64,000 nucleotides of DNA, from positions 6,744 through 70,743 of the forward strand of contig CAMZNS010000004.1 in the NCBI GenBank assembly GCA_947313855.1, read 5' to 3'. The position numbers and the translations under genes are program-made. The stretch is from an uncultured Deferribacteraceae bacterium (GTDB lineage Bacteria; Chrysiogenota; Deferribacteres; CAMZNJ01). The notes under the pieces are model-generated. The model was not told the origin of the DNA and did no database searches. It saw only the letters and a program-made list of their open reading frames with translations. Each line of letters opens with the position of its first letter. Position 1 is the first letter of the stretch. Shown here piece by piece: positions 29,418-38,705 of this stretch.

Positions 29418-30428
29418 CTAGGATCTCCTTAGTTTGGGGTTGAGTATGTAGTAGAGTCCGTCGGTGATTTTGTTGATGACCACCACTAGAAACGCAACAT
29501 ACAGCACAGCACCTTGCACAAGAAGGGTGTCTCGCTGATGAATACCTGTGACGAGTGTGTTGCCTAGCCCCGGAATGTTGAAGATGTATTCGACTAGCAC
29601 CGATCCTGCAAGGAGATCGATGAGGAGGATGCCACTGAATGTGGTGTAGCCCACAAGAAGGTTACGTAGTGTGTGGCGTCGCAGGAGTTGCCAGCCACCG
29701 ATACCACGACAGTGTAGTGCTAGCATGAAGGGTTGTGCGTTTAGTTCGCGAACAGAGTTGTAGGTGTATCGGCTGAGTATTGCTATTGCGGGGAGAGCCA
29801 GTGCTAGTGCGGGTGCAAAGAGGTATGCCAGTGCGGGGATGGTGTTGTGGCTACCACTGCCTGCTGCTGCCATGGGGAGGATACTGCTCAGGGGAACGTA
29901 CAGACCCGGTACAAAAGCGGAAAACACGTTGCCGAATAAGTAGAGGAGGAGTATCCCCCATAAAAATTGTGGAACAGCCACGCCAAGGGTAACAGCGGTG
30001 GTAAGGGGGGTGCGTAACACTTGTGAGCCGTTGCTACCGAGGTAAAGACCAAGGGGCAAGGATACTGAAACAGCAATAACCATCGCAACACTAGCAATTA
30101 CGGCAGTAACACCCAAAGCATGAAGCACGATGGTGAAAACAGGGGCATGGTAAACATACGAAACGCCGAAATCACCTCGCAACAAGCCTTGCAACCACTC
30201 AAAATACTGTATGAAAGGTGAGGTATTGAGGGAAAATAGTGCCTGATACGACTCAGTGAGAACACGATCGGAACCAACACCAACCTGAATGAGCAAAGCA
30301 TTGCCAGGGGTTAGGTATAAAAGTGAAAATACGACAACACTGACGCCAAGGAGGAGTAGTATGGCATCCAGAGTGTTTTTCACAAGTTTGGTCATTATCA
30401 ATATGGTAGGGGTAGGCATGGTAAGCAT
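29418..30428 (-). CDS. peptide/nickel-type ABC transporter permease (DppB-like)
   Basis: This 336-residue inner-membrane permease has the DppB opening (KNTLDAILLLLGVSVVVFSLLYLTPGN), EWLQGLLRGDFGVSY, and the EAA-type loop QPFMLALHCRGIGGWQLLRRHTLRNLL. The start is not settled: ATGs occur at 30428, 30419 and 30395 (MTKLVKN), none with a clear ribosome binding site. Its coding strand changes from G+T-rich in the first half to A+C-rich in the second, opposite to the trend in the neighbouring operon genes. Confidence 0.9.
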   Translation of the reverse strand: MLTMPTPTILIMTKLVKNTLDAILLLLGVSVVVFSLLYLTPGNALLIQVGVGSDRVLTESYQALFSLNTSPFIQYFEWLQGLLRGDFGVSYVYHAPVFTIVLHALGVTAVIASVAMVIAVSVSLPLGLYLGSNGSQVLRTPLTTAVTLGVAVPQFLWGILLLYLFGNVFSAFVPGLYVPLSSILPMAAAGSGSHNTIPALAYLFAPALALALPAIAILSRYTYNSVRELNAQPFMLALHCRGIGGWQLLRRHTLRNLLVGYTTFSGILLIDLLAGSVLVEYIFNIPGLGNTLVTGIHQRDTLLVQGAVLYVAFLVVVINKITDGLYYILNPKLRRS

Positions 30429-30456
30429 TATACATCAGAAGTTACGGGAAGTGTTA

Positions 30457-32100
30457 TTATTTTGTGGTGTTGGTGTTGGTGTTGGTGGTGGTGTTGGTGG
30501 TGTTGGTGTTGGTGTTGGTGGTGTGGAGTGCGTACACGTCGATTACGCTAATGGGGTAGGTTGTCCAGCCAGCAATACCCTTTCGCACCGCTGTGTGCAC
30601 TGCGGGATCCATGATAAAGTATGCCGCCAAGTCTTCAGCCAAAATACCTTGGGCATCGCGGTATGCTTTTTCACTTTGGGACTCATTGCTATGCAGGGCG
30701 GTGTTGATTAATTGGTCAAACGTTGTGTTTTTGTAGTGGAAGAAGTTGTTGCTGTATGTTGATGAGTATCGTCGTAAGGTTTGGTACGGGTCGAGTTTCC
30801 CTGCGAAGCCCACAACAGTTGCTTCGTAGTTTGCCGATTTGTAGACGTCGTTGAGCCATACCCCCCACTCCACGGTTTTGATTGTGGTGTTGATGCCGAT
30901 TGTGTTGAGGTTTTCGGCGATGAGTACTGCTGTGTCCACGTGTAGTTGGTAGTTGGAGGGGACAGTTATTGTGAGGTTGAAGCCGTTTTTGTAAGGTGAG
31001 CGTTTGAGGCTGAGTAGAGCTTCGGTTTCGTTGTATGGGTATGGTGTGGCGATGGAGCTGTTGTAGTATTGCCCCATGAGCGGTGTCATGTGCGATTCGA
31101 GGGGGGTGCCTTCGTTGTTTGTGAGTAGCTCGATGATGCGGGTTTTGTTGATTGCCTGACTAATGGCGATACGAACGTCTTTGTTGGCAAGGGGTGCATA
31201 GGTGTGGTTGTATGCGAGTATTTGTACGAGGTTGAGGTTTGCGGCGATGTTGTTGAAGTTTGACATGTTTAGCATTTTGAAGTTGTTGTAGGGTAGGTCG
31301 GGGATAATGTCGAGGCTGTTGCTACTCTGACTGTTGGCTGCGAGTATGGTGGTTGTCATGTGGGGGATGATTCGGAATGTAACATTTTTGATGGGAGCCT
31401 CGCCCAGGTAGAACTGTGGGAATGCTTCGAGGGCAACAAACTGTGTTGGGGAGTAGTTCTGCAAGCGATACGGACCTGCACCGACGGGGTTGACGCCCAC
31501 AGTGTCGCCACTATTTTCGGGGATAATAGCTCGGGTAAACTCTGTTAAGATGGAGTTGTTGGACTCAGACAGGGTAAAACGTACGGTAGAGGGGTTCACT
31601 GCCTCCACCCCCGTTACAATATCGAGGGACTTATAACGTATGCTTGGATCCATATCACCCATGAGCCTGCGGTAGCTGTAGACAACATCTTTGGATTCGA
31701 CGGGGTTGCCGTTGTGAAACAGGGCATTGGGGCGAAGGTGGAAAGTGTACTGAGTGCGGTTGTTGTTGACGCTATAGCTGCTGGCAATACCATCCACAAG
31801 GCTACCGTTCGGTGTTGGCGTGAGCAGTCCGCGAAACACGTTGAACATTACCTCTTTAGTACCAGCAGACGAGGCTTTGTGGGGATCGAGGGTGTCCATG
31901 TCTTGCGGGATACGAATATTTAACGTGTGGGTGTTGTAGTTTTTGGTGGTTGCCATGTTGTTGGTTTTGGTGCACGCACCTACAATTAGGGGGAGCATGG
32001 TTAGTGTGACAGCTGTAAGGGCAAGTGTGGTGTGTTTGGGTAGTATTCGTCGGTGTTTTGGTGTGAGTTGTTGGGCTGTCGCTGTTTCTGTCGCGGTCAT
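30457..32100 (-). CDS. peptide/nickel-type ABC transporter substrate-binding lipoprotein
   Basis: This 547-residue family 5 solute-binding protein has a lipobox LIVGAC43. Family features include IRIPQDMDTLDPHKASSAGTKEVMFNVFRGLL, VDGIASSYSVN, YTFHLRPNALFHNGNPVESKDVVYSYRRLM and the C-terminal AAYFIMDPAVHTAVRKGIAGW. The start at 32100 follows AAGGGGAGAATT; the frame is open 51 bases further. The C-terminus ends in an NTNTNTTNTTTNTNTNTT repeat coded by GTTGGT-type units (30460-30525), which is not part of the fold. It is probably the first gene of the importer operon. Confidence 0.92.
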   Translation of the reverse strand: MTATETATAQQLTPKHRRILPKHTTLALTAVTLTMLPLIVGACTKTNNMATTKNYNTHTLNIRIPQDMDTLDPHKASSAGTKEVMFNVFRGLLTPTPNGSLVDGIASSYSVNNNRTQYTFHLRPNALFHNGNPVESKDVVYSYRRLMGDMDPSIRYKSLDIVTGVEAVNPSTVRFTLSESNNSILTEFTRAIIPENSGDTVGVNPVGAGPYRLQNYSPTQFVALEAFPQFYLGEAPIKNVTFRIIPHMTTTILAANSQSSNSLDIIPDLPYNNFKMLNMSNFNNIAANLNLVQILAYNHTYAPLANKDVRIAISQAINKTRIIELLTNNEGTPLESHMTPLMGQYYNSSIATPYPYNETEALLSLKRSPYKNGFNLTITVPSNYQLHVDTAVLIAENLNTIGINTTIKTVEWGVWLNDVYKSANYEATVVGFAGKLDPYQTLRRYSSTYSNNFFHYKNTTFDQLINTALHSNESQSEKAYRDAQGILAEDLAAYFIMDPAVHTAVRKGIAGWTTYPISVIDVYALHTTNTNTNTTNTTTNTNTNTTK

Positions 32101-32186
32101 AATTCTCCCCTTAAAATGGGTTGTGTGTTTGGTTGTGTAGCAGTACCCCAATAAAAGGTACTGCTACAAAGTTGTGCTAGTTGTTG

Positions 32187-33752
32187 CTAGTCTTTGTTGT
32201 AGGCGATGTAGGTTTTGCCCCTAGGTGTGGCAACACGCATGTTGACCGTATCACCAGATTTAATTTTGGAGTAGGTTGCTTTGAAGTCTGCAACGGATGT
32301 TATTTTTGTGCCATCAATAGCCATGATGATTACCCCCGCTTTCAGACCAACACTGCTCGCATTCGATTCGGCTTCGACAGCCCATACGCCAACGCCGTAA
32401 GCAACGTCATATTCTTCGGCAGTTTTGTTGTCAATGTTTTGTACCGATATTCCGTCTACGGTGGTGGAGTTTTGGTTGTTGTCATTGTTTTGGTTGTTGT
32501 CATTGTTTTTGCGTCCAGCGGTTTCGGGTCGTTCGCCCACAGTTACCTTGACGGTTATCCGTTTGTTGTTTCGTAGTATCCCTAGTGTAACGGTTTTCCC
32601 TGGCTTGGTGCTTCCAACAGTTTGTGCAAAGCCTCTGAAGCCGTTGACGGGCATTTTGTTGACGTCGAGGATAACATCTCCGGGTAGGAGTCCACTTTTG
32701 TCAGCAGGATTGTCGGGCACCACATCGGCAATAACAATGGCGTTGTTGTAGTCTTTGGGAACGCCAAACGATGACGCTAGTTCGGGAGTGAGTTCCTGCA
32801 GTGTAACACCTATCCAGCCGTGGACAACAGAGTTGTTGAGTAGTTGTGGCATTAGTGTTGTGAACGTGTTGATGGGTATGGAGAAGCCGAGTCCGTGTGC
32901 ACTACGAAATATTGCGGTGTTGATACCGATGACTTCGCCTGCCATGTTGATTAGGGGTCCGCCAGAGTTGCCAGGGTTGATGGATGCGTCTGTTTGTAGG
33001 AAGCTGTCGAATGGTCCGCTTTGAATGCTTCTGTCCTTTGCGGAGATGATTCCAGCGGTAACAGTGGCGTCAAGTCCGTACGGGGATCCGATGGCGAGCA
33101 CCCATTCGCCGATATTGGTGGCGTCGGAGTTGCCTAGAGGTAGGGGGGTGAGGGTTTCGTTGGCATCGATTTTGATTAGGGCAAGGTCGGTGAGGGGGTC
33201 TGTGCCGATGAGGGTGGCGTTGTACGCGTTGCCACTAGACAGGGTTACGACGATACTCGTTCCGTTGTCCACAACATGGTTGTTGGTAACGATGTAGCCA
33301 TCTTGGTTGATCACAAAACCTGAACCTTGGGACTGAGATTCTCGTGGTTGTGTTGGTCGTGGTGTTTGTGGGTGTTGCGGGAAGGGTTGCTGAAAGAACT
33401 CGCCGAAAAACTCATCGAAGAAGTTGTTGGGCATGCCGTTGAAGAGGCTCGACATGGGCTGCTGCTCCACGATTTGCGTTACGACGATGTTGACCGTACC
33501 GTTGCGTGTTCGGTTGATAATCTCCACGAAGTTGGGGTATGGCGTGTTAGTGTTAGCGTTAACGTTGTTTTGGAGATTGGTTTCGCCCACGTTAAGTGTG
33601 GTTGTATCTGTGTTGAGGTTTTGGTTATCGGGGTTTGTTGCGGTTTGTTTTGGGTTACTGCATCCTTGGAGTGCCACTAGAACAATAAGTGCTAAAAGTA
33701 TGATTGTGGCGATGTGTTGAATACGCAGTACCGGTTTTGTGTTAATATGCAT
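32187..33752 (-). CDS. htrA: HtrA/DegP-family serine protease, lipoprotein form
   Basis: HtrA proteases degrade or refold damaged envelope proteins. This 521-residue protein has the trypsin-like triad (TNNHVV His; DLALIKID Asp; NPGNSGGPLIN Ser) followed by two PDZ domains (GWIGVTLQELTPELASSFGV...; VWAVEAESNASSVGLKAGVIIMAIDG). A Gln/Pro-rich LA-loop segment (FFQQPFPQHPQTPRPTQP) precedes the protease core. The start at 33752 follows AGGAGGAG and gives a lipobox ALQGC31, so it is probably lipid-anchored rather than free as in DegP. An N-rich DNNQNNDNNQN spacer separates the PDZ domains. Confidence 0.94.
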   Translation of the reverse strand: MHINTKPVLRIQHIATIILLALIVLVALQGCSNPKQTATNPDNQNLNTDTTTLNVGETNLQNNVNANTNTPYPNFVEIINRTRNGTVNIVVTQIVEQQPMSSLFNGMPNNFFDEFFGEFFQQPFPQHPQTPRPTQPRESQSQGSGFVINQDGYIVTNNHVVDNGTSIVVTLSSGNAYNATLIGTDPLTDLALIKIDANETLTPLPLGNSDATNIGEWVLAIGSPYGLDATVTAGIISAKDRSIQSGPFDSFLQTDASINPGNSGGPLINMAGEVIGINTAIFRSAHGLGFSIPINTFTTLMPQLLNNSVVHGWIGVTLQELTPELASSFGVPKDYNNAIVIADVVPDNPADKSGLLPGDVILDVNKMPVNGFRGFAQTVGSTKPGKTVTLGILRNNKRITVKVTVGERPETAGRKNNDNNQNNDNNQNSTTVDGISVQNIDNKTAEEYDVAYGVGVWAVEAESNASSVGLKAGVIIMAIDGTKITSVADFKATYSKIKSGDTVNMRVATPRGKTYIAYNKD

Positions 33753-33791
33753 CGTAATATCTCCTCCTAAGTGAAAAGTAGGGTGCGATTT

Positions 33792-33819
33792 ATTATACAA
33801 AACTGCAGGAAAATTGCAA
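33792..33819 (-). promoter_or_regulatory. htrA promoter
   Basis: On the minus strand: TTGCAA (33819-33814), a 16-base spacer, TATAAT (33797-33792), 40 bases before the start codon. This is a housekeeping-type promoter. I see no ECF-type GAACTT/GTC pair, although an ECF sigma gene lies just upstream. Confidence 0.7.
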
Positions 33820-33875
33820 GACATGGGGGATAATTATTGCGGGGCTAGGGTTGTGGCTAGGGATGGCAATGGTGA

Positions 33876-33995
33876 CGGGCGACAAGTACGGGCGACAAGT
33901 ACGGGTTGAGGCTTGAAGGAGCGGGGTAGCGTAACGGTAGCGTAACGGTAGGTAGCAGTAGCGTAACGGTAGGTAGCAGTAGCGTAACGGTAGGG
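33876..33995. repeat. tandem array E between anti-sigma gene and htrA
   Basis: GACGGGCGACAAGTAC-type units (13-bp period, two copies) are followed by a 21-bp unit AGCGTAACGGTAGGTAGCAGT in about three copies, preceded by a short AGCGTAACGGT copy. The array lies between two minus-strand genes, downstream of the anti-sigma gene and upstream of the htrA promoter. It shares the word AGCGTAACG with the array between pstB and phoU. Confidence 0.85.
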
Positions 33996-34001
33996 CTCAG
34001 T

Positions 34002-34550
34002 CTACTTTTCAATATCAATATCCGACACCATGATAACCAAAGAACCGTCGTTTAAGGACTCGTGCTGTACGCTAGAGAATGAGTACAACATACTAGTACT
34101 GCTCCCCACAAGTATTAAAAGGCTCGCCGCGGATGTAATGATTAGGGGTCGTGGGTTAAAAAGAAATTCGTATTTCGGGTTATGGCGACTATCCCCAGCA
34201 CTGTTTTTTGTGGTATCAGGGTTGGTGTTGGTGTTGCCGAAGTGGTTGTGGTTAGCGGGGTATTTGCGATAGTCATCGATAGTTTTGGTTTGCTGTGCTA
34301 TTCGAGCCATAATGGTGCTTGCCATGGCGGTATTTTCTGTTTGGGAGTTGGTTTTGCCGGCAAGGAAATGGATATTAGAACGCACGATATTGTGTACCTG
34401 TTTTTGTGCTTCGAGCTCCGAAAAGCAGTACGCACAACTCTGTGTATGTTGCATCAGTGATTTTTTATCCTGATTGGGCAGGGCGTTGTCCATAAGTGCA
34501 GAGATATTGCGTTTGTACTCTTCGCAGCTACTTAATCGTTGTGGCTGCAT
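34002..34550 (-). CDS. anti-sigma factor, zinc-finger type, single-pass membrane
   Basis: This 182-residue protein has an N-terminal anti-sigma zinc-finger motif (NISALMDNALPNQDKKSLMQHTQSCAYC, the H-x3-C-x2-C signature), a linker, one membrane helix (PLIITSAASLLILVGSSTSMLYSF) and a short outer tail of about 25 residues. Such proteins hold an ECF sigma factor at the membrane until an envelope signal triggers proteolysis or release. It overlaps the sigma gene by 23 bases, indicating translational coupling. The outer domain is short, so sensing may depend on partner proteins. Confidence 0.88.
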   Translation of the reverse strand: MQPQRLSSCEEYKRNISALMDNALPNQDKKSLMQHTQSCAYCFSELEAQKQVHNIVRSNIHFLAGKTNSQTENTAMASTIMARIAQQTKTIDDYRKYPANHNHFGNTNTNPDTTKNSAGDSRHNPKYEFLFNPRPLIITSAASLLILVGSSTSMLYSFSSVQHESLNDGSLVIMVSDIDIEK

Positions 34551-35121
34551 CTGAGATAACTCCTTTTTTCATTAATTTATCTTTAAAAATACGTCTGGCA
34601 TTAAAGAGCCTACTACGCACTGTTCCAACGGGGATATACAGTGCTTCGGCTATCTCTTCGTACGATAAGCTTTCCACTTCACGCAAGTAGTAAACAGTTT
34701 GCAGTCGTTGTGGAAGTGTGTTGTAAATATTTTCTAATAGTACTGACACGTCGGCATTTGCCAGAATATCTTCGGGTGTTTTGTCGGCGACAATACTATT
34801 TATGATATTGTCGTGGTGTTCTTCGTCGGCGAACGAGTATTGGTGTTTGATGGTTCTGAAGTATGAGTACGAGTTATTGATGGCAACGCGTCTCAACCAT
34901 GGGTAGAAGCTGTTTGGGTCCTTGAGGGACTTGAGGTTGATGTAGGCAGCCACAAAGCTATTCTGTACAATATCTTTAGACGCATCTTCATTTCGGGTAA
35001 TTCTCATTACCAGTGCTAACAAAGGATTTTGATACTTTAAAACAAGCGACTCAAAATCGTTCGTCGATCCACTTAAAACCTTATCGATGATAGCTTTATC
35101 ACCAGTATTATCTGGAATCAT
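34528..35121 (-). CDS. ECF RNA polymerase sigma factor (RpoE-like)
   Basis: This 197-residue sigma-70 family factor has only regions 2 and 4. Region 2: FESLVLKYQNPLLALVMRITRNEDASKDIVQNSFVAAYINL and the -10-binding FYPWLRRVAINNSYSYFR. Region 4: LPQRLQTVYYLREVESLSYEEIAEALYIPVGTVRSRLFNARRIFKDKL (helix-turn-helix). It is co-encoded with its anti-sigma factor downstream and with two unknown membrane proteins upstream (37-base gap), so these probably form one regulatory unit. Confidence 0.93.
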   Translation of the reverse strand: MIPDNTGDKAIIDKVLSGSTNDFESLVLKYQNPLLALVMRITRNEDASKDIVQNSFVAAYINLKSLKDPNSFYPWLRRVAINNSYSYFRTIKHQYSFADEEHHDNIINSIVADKTPEDILANADVSVLLENIYNTLPQRLQTVYYLREVESLSYEEIAEALYIPVGTVRSRLFNARRIFKDKLMKKGVISDAATTIK

Positions 35122-35157
35122 AACCCCTGTGAACCCCTTTTGAGTAGGTGTAGGTTT

Positions 35158-36702
35158 TTATAACCCACATTTAAATAGAGCAACAAAGGAGTCATTGATT
35201 AGCTTGTCGATAAAGTCAGCTATATATGTTTTGCTGTAGCAAAACATATTGTCTTCGTGTTTGTAAAGTCGACCACTAGAACACGAGGATTGGTTATCAA
35301 TAACTACCTTATAGTTGTTCGGGAGCTGGTAAAAGTTCATTGTTTTATTAAGAATATTATTACCAGAGTCGTCGTAAACGTAGACATAAGCCCTTGTTTT
35401 TAAAAACAGTATATATATATCTTCGTTGTTTGCCAAGGCATTTTTGCTATACAGTGCAAAATTGGCTGTTTGTCGTGTTAGTTCGTTGCTCTGGCCGATA
35501 TTTTGCAACCGTATGGAGAGTTGTCGCAGGTTGCCTTGGTATTCGTCTAGAGTCTTGCTATCATATAGCACTGTTGTGTTCTGTATGTCAACTGTTTGAA
35601 ATATTTTGTCGGGATTAAAAAATTTGGAAAGCAACAGACCTTTAACGTAATCGGCGATGCTTATTGCATCTGAGTTCAACCATGCGTCAATATTATTCTG
35701 AAAAATATCGGTACATTTCTTATCGATGTTGGTTTTGGTAGTGTCAATCTTTAACGACGATATGGTATCTAAGGCGTGGGGGAGGAAGTTGGAAAAATCG
35801 CTAGGGGAGGGGGAGTGTGCAACAAGTAGGTATGTTCTGGCACCATCTTGCACCATTGCTTCGAGACCTGAAGGGCTGAAGGATATGCTAATCATGTTGG
35901 CACCATCGTATGTTCGCAGAGTATTGTGTGTCCATAAATTACTGGTGTTGCTGGCGTCCGTATCTATGTCGTAGAGGGACATGTTCAGCGTGGAACCGGT
36001 GGTGTTGTCTGTGACGGTCATGAAGTAGTATGAGAGTTTGTCGGAGGTGTAGTTGATGTTGTAGTGGAGGCTACTGTTGCGGTCGGGGTAGAGGCTGAAG
36101 CGTGTGCCGGGGATATCTATTGGCGAAGGTTGGGGTGTGTTCCATGATGTTGTGTCGATGTGTGTTACGGTGTTGCTGTGTTTTTGTGCTTCCGTGGCAA
36201 GTTTTTGCAGGTAGCTGTTTGCTTGCTGGAGGAGCCCCTCTTGTAGTGCCTTGCGTTTTGCGTAGATGAGTCCGAAGTCGGACAACCCTTTGCGGTAGGC
36301 AACACTGGCGTTACTTTCGCGGATGATAAACGTGTAGCTGTTGTCGGCGGGGAGTACGCTGATTATGGGGGGCGGGATGACCATCACTAGCTCTTTGGGT
36401 GACTCAGAATCGGTTTTGTTTTCGATGTAGTGGGTGGTAATCCCCTTGGTGGCGATTTTGGCGGTAACAAGGTAGGGGGTGATTCGTGAGATGCGGGGGA
36501 TGTCGAGATACAGATCGACCTGAGTCACGGCAAGGGTGAGCTCAGACTGGTTGTACATGTTTTGAATGCCGACGTCGGCGGGTGACATGGACGGGATACT
36601 ACGAAGACGCTGTTGTAGGGGCAAGGATAGGGCAACCATGAGTGCAAACGCTGAGATGAGTAGCACTGGGGAGGATAGTTTTCGTAGGATTAGTTGCGTC
36701 AT
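35158..36702 (-). CDS. membrane-anchored protein of unknown function in ECF sigma operon
   Basis: I do not firmly recognise this 514-residue protein. It starts with a signal-anchor (SSPVLLISAFALMVALSLPL). An extracytoplasmic domain follows (about residues 50-170) whose pattern ELVMVIPPPIISVLPADNSYTFIIRESN...KRKALQEGLLQQANSYLQKLATEAQ loosely recalls DUF4230 proteins. A larger C-terminal region follows with no motif I know. It lies 49 bases after the 467-residue gene and 37 before the sigma gene, so it is likely co-transcribed. Its outward location would suit envelope sensing, but that is inference. Confidence 0.7.
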   Translation of the reverse strand: MTQLILRKLSSPVLLISAFALMVALSLPLQQRLRSIPSMSPADVGIQNMYNQSELTLAVTQVDLYLDIPRISRITPYLVTAKIATKGITTHYIENKTDSESPKELVMVIPPPIISVLPADNSYTFIIRESNASVAYRKGLSDFGLIYAKRKALQEGLLQQANSYLQKLATEAQKHSNTVTHIDTTSWNTPQPSPIDIPGTRFSLYPDRNSSLHYNINYTSDKLSYYFMTVTDNTTGSTLNMSLYDIDTDASNTSNLWTHNTLRTYDGANMISISFSPSGLEAMVQDGARTYLLVAHSPSPSDFSNFLPHALDTISSLKIDTTKTNIDKKCTDIFQNNIDAWLNSDAISIADYVKGLLLSKFFNPDKIFQTVDIQNTTVLYDSKTLDEYQGNLRQLSIRLQNIGQSNELTRQTANFALYSKNALANNEDIYILFLKTRAYVYVYDDSGNNILNKTMNFYQLPNNYKVVIDNQSSCSSGRLYKHEDNMFCYSKTYIADFIDKLINDSFVALFKCGL

Positions 36703-36751
36703 AGTGGTTGTCTCCGTGTTGTAAAAGTCGGTTAGTGGTTACGGTTAGTGG

Positions 36752-38155
36752 TTACGGGTTGAGGTTGATGGTGCTGACATAAAGGTTGTTTCGGGCATAC
36801 TCAGTGTACAAAAATATCTTTAAAGTATCAACCATGGTACTGTAAATCTGTCCGTCAGAGAGTAGGCTAATGGCTATCTGTTCGTCTAATCTGTTGACGT
36901 CGATTGTTGGGCTTGAGTTGTGCTCGGACGATAGAATCGTATTGATGATGAGGTAGTTGGTTTCAGGGGTAACGGGGTTAGCAAGCATGGTGTTTTGTTC
37001 GGTAGTGTTGTTGTCGGCAACGGTATCTGCAACGGTATTTATATCTGGCATTGGTATCGGTGTCGGTGCGAGATAGTGGATAATCTTGGAGTGGTCGCTA
37101 ATCTGGTAAAACAGGGGCTCGGTGGGTGTGTACACCGCATTATCGATGTTTTCCCCAAGGGTTGTGAGGTTACTGTTGTTCTGAGTTCCGACTGGCTGTG
37201 TGTGTATTTTTTTGGGTTGCAGTCGAAGCCAACCATCGGCTGTGGTAAAGGTTTGCATGGGTAGTGCGTTTGCGGCTTTCCCCGTATTGGGTTCGATGTA
37301 GCTTTGTGCGAAGCCCACTTTGACAAGGGTTGCGTTGTGGATGGTCACCTTGATGCGAAATGGGATTAGGTTGAGGTCTGATTTGTGTGATACGACTGAG
37401 TTGAGGTAGCTAAACTCGGTTAGGTCGATGGATATGTCGGCATAACCTTGGACATTGTAGACGGAGCTGTTTGTTGTTGCTGATGCGATATTGTCTTGGG
37501 AGAGAACGCCGTTGATGATAAACTTATCGAATTCGATACGTTGTAGCACTGGGTATATGGCGTTGCGTGCCTGTTCGTCTGTGGTGTTCGCCGTGGTGTG
37601 GATGAGGCTTACTGCTGGGATAGCCTCGTCGTCGTCAAGGAGTATGCCTACGATGGGCATGGTAATTGCGATTATGGTAAATGTTACGGTGAGTATTGCC
37701 ATGATAATGCCACGGATACCGGCGTTTTCAGTGATACCACTCATAACCGATGATTTTATTTGGTACGAGATTTTTCGTTCGATGTTGAAGGCGTCGTGAA
37801 TTCGGTTGAGTTCTTGTCCGTGTGCAAAGGTTACGAGGTTTTCGGCGATACTGAGTATTTTTTCACGTTGTGGTTCTCCCATTTCGAATGTGAGTTCGAG
37901 TAGTTTGGAGAGCAGTTCTTTTTCGGTCATCCCCTGCGATTGGATGTTGTTGACGAGGTTGATGATGAAGTCGTCTTTGTTGGGTATGGAGTTGTATTTT
38001 TTTTTCAGGGCAACGCAGATGTATTCGGATATGTGTCGTTCTTTGCGGTGTGAGCGGAACACTTTTCGTGCAAGGTAGTAGATAGCGTAGACCATGATGA
38101 CAAGATTTTGTTCCATACTGCTTTGTTGTTGGTTGCGGTTTGGGTTGTTGTTCAT
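36752..38155 (-). CDS. TerB-like/membrane protein of unknown function in ECF sigma operon
   Basis: This 467-residue protein has a cytoplasmic N-terminal helical region of about 140 residues. Its pattern (LLSKLLELTFEMGEPQREKILSIAENLV) resembles a TerB/DjlA-type domain. One membrane helix follows (GIIMAILTVTFTIIAITMPIVGILL, about residues 150-175) and then a large outer domain containing VYNVQGYADISIDLTEF and a Pro/Asn-rich stretch (TPIPMPDINTVADTVADNN). The outer part may belong to the same family as the neighbouring 514-residue protein (DUF4230-like), though this is weak. It lies 34 bases downstream of tadA. Confidence 0.68.
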   Translation of the reverse strand: MNNNPNRNQQQSSMEQNLVIMVYAIYYLARKVFRSHRKERHISEYICVALKKKYNSIPNKDDFIINLVNNIQSQGMTEKELLSKLLELTFEMGEPQREKILSIAENLVTFAHGQELNRIHDAFNIERKISYQIKSSVMSGITENAGIRGIIMAILTVTFTIIAITMPIVGILLDDDEAIPAVSLIHTTANTTDEQARNAIYPVLQRIEFDKFIINGVLSQDNIASATTNSSVYNVQGYADISIDLTEFSYLNSVVSHKSDLNLIPFRIKVTIHNATLVKVGFAQSYIEPNTGKAANALPMQTFTTADGWLRLQPKKIHTQPVGTQNNSNLTTLGENIDNAVYTPTEPLFYQISDHSKIIHYLAPTPIPMPDINTVADTVADNNTTEQNTMLANPVTPETNYLIINTILSSEHNSSPTIDVNRLDEQIAISLLSDGQIYSTMVDTLKIFLYTEYARNNLYVSTINLNP

Positions 38156-38189
38156 GACAGCATGGCTCCTTGTTTGGTCGTTGTTTTGT

Positions 38190-38705
38190 TTAGCTGTTGA
38201 GTTTTGTGCGTATTTCGCGAAAAAATCTTCGTATTAGTGTTTGTGATTCGTTCTGCATGAGTCCGTATTGGTAGTTGACTTTGTGGTTGAGTGTTGGTAT
38301 GTCGAACAGGTTTGTTTGGCTGATGATGCCTCCGAATTTGGGTTCGTTGGTGCAGAAGACAACACGGTTGATTCGTGCGTGTATGATGGCACCACAGCAC
38401 ATTATACACGGTTCGATATTTGTGTACAGTGTAGAGTTGTTGAGTCGCCATGAGCCGAGTTTTTTGCTAGCGTCTTGTATGGCTAGTATTTCGGCGTGTG
38501 CGACAGTATCTTGCCGTGTTTCTTTTCGGTTCTGTCCGACTCCCACTATCTCCCCCTCCGCGACGACTATGGCACCGATGGGTACTTCCCCATTATCATA
38601 GGCATTTTGTGCTAATTTTAGTACATATTCCATGAAATAAATATCTTCGGGTGAGTAGTTGTCGTTGTTGGGTTTGTGGTTGAGGTTTGTGTTTGTGTTG
38701 TTCAT
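38190..38705 (-). CDS. tadA: tRNA adenosine(34) deaminase TadA-like
   Basis: TadA converts A34 to inosine in tRNA-Arg(ACG). The protein shows the cytidine-deaminase zinc motif in two parts: HAE (within DTVAHAEILAIQDA) and PCxxC (EPCIMCCGAIIHARI), plus GEVPIGAIVV and the closing ESQTLIRRFFREIR. The start is uncertain: ATG 38705 gives 171 residues with a 15-20 residue Asn-rich leader and a distant GGAGA. The frame is open to 38819. It heads the operon that ends in the ECF sigma and anti-sigma genes. Confidence 0.9.
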   Translation of the reverse strand: MNNTNTNLNHKPNNDNYSPEDIYFMEYVLKLAQNAYDNGEVPIGAIVVAEGEIVGVGQNRKETRQDTVAHAEILAIQDASKKLGSWRLNNSTLYTNIEPCIMCCGAIIHARINRVVFCTNEPKFGGIISQTNLFDIPTLNHKVNYQYGLMQNESQTLIRRFFREIRTKLNS

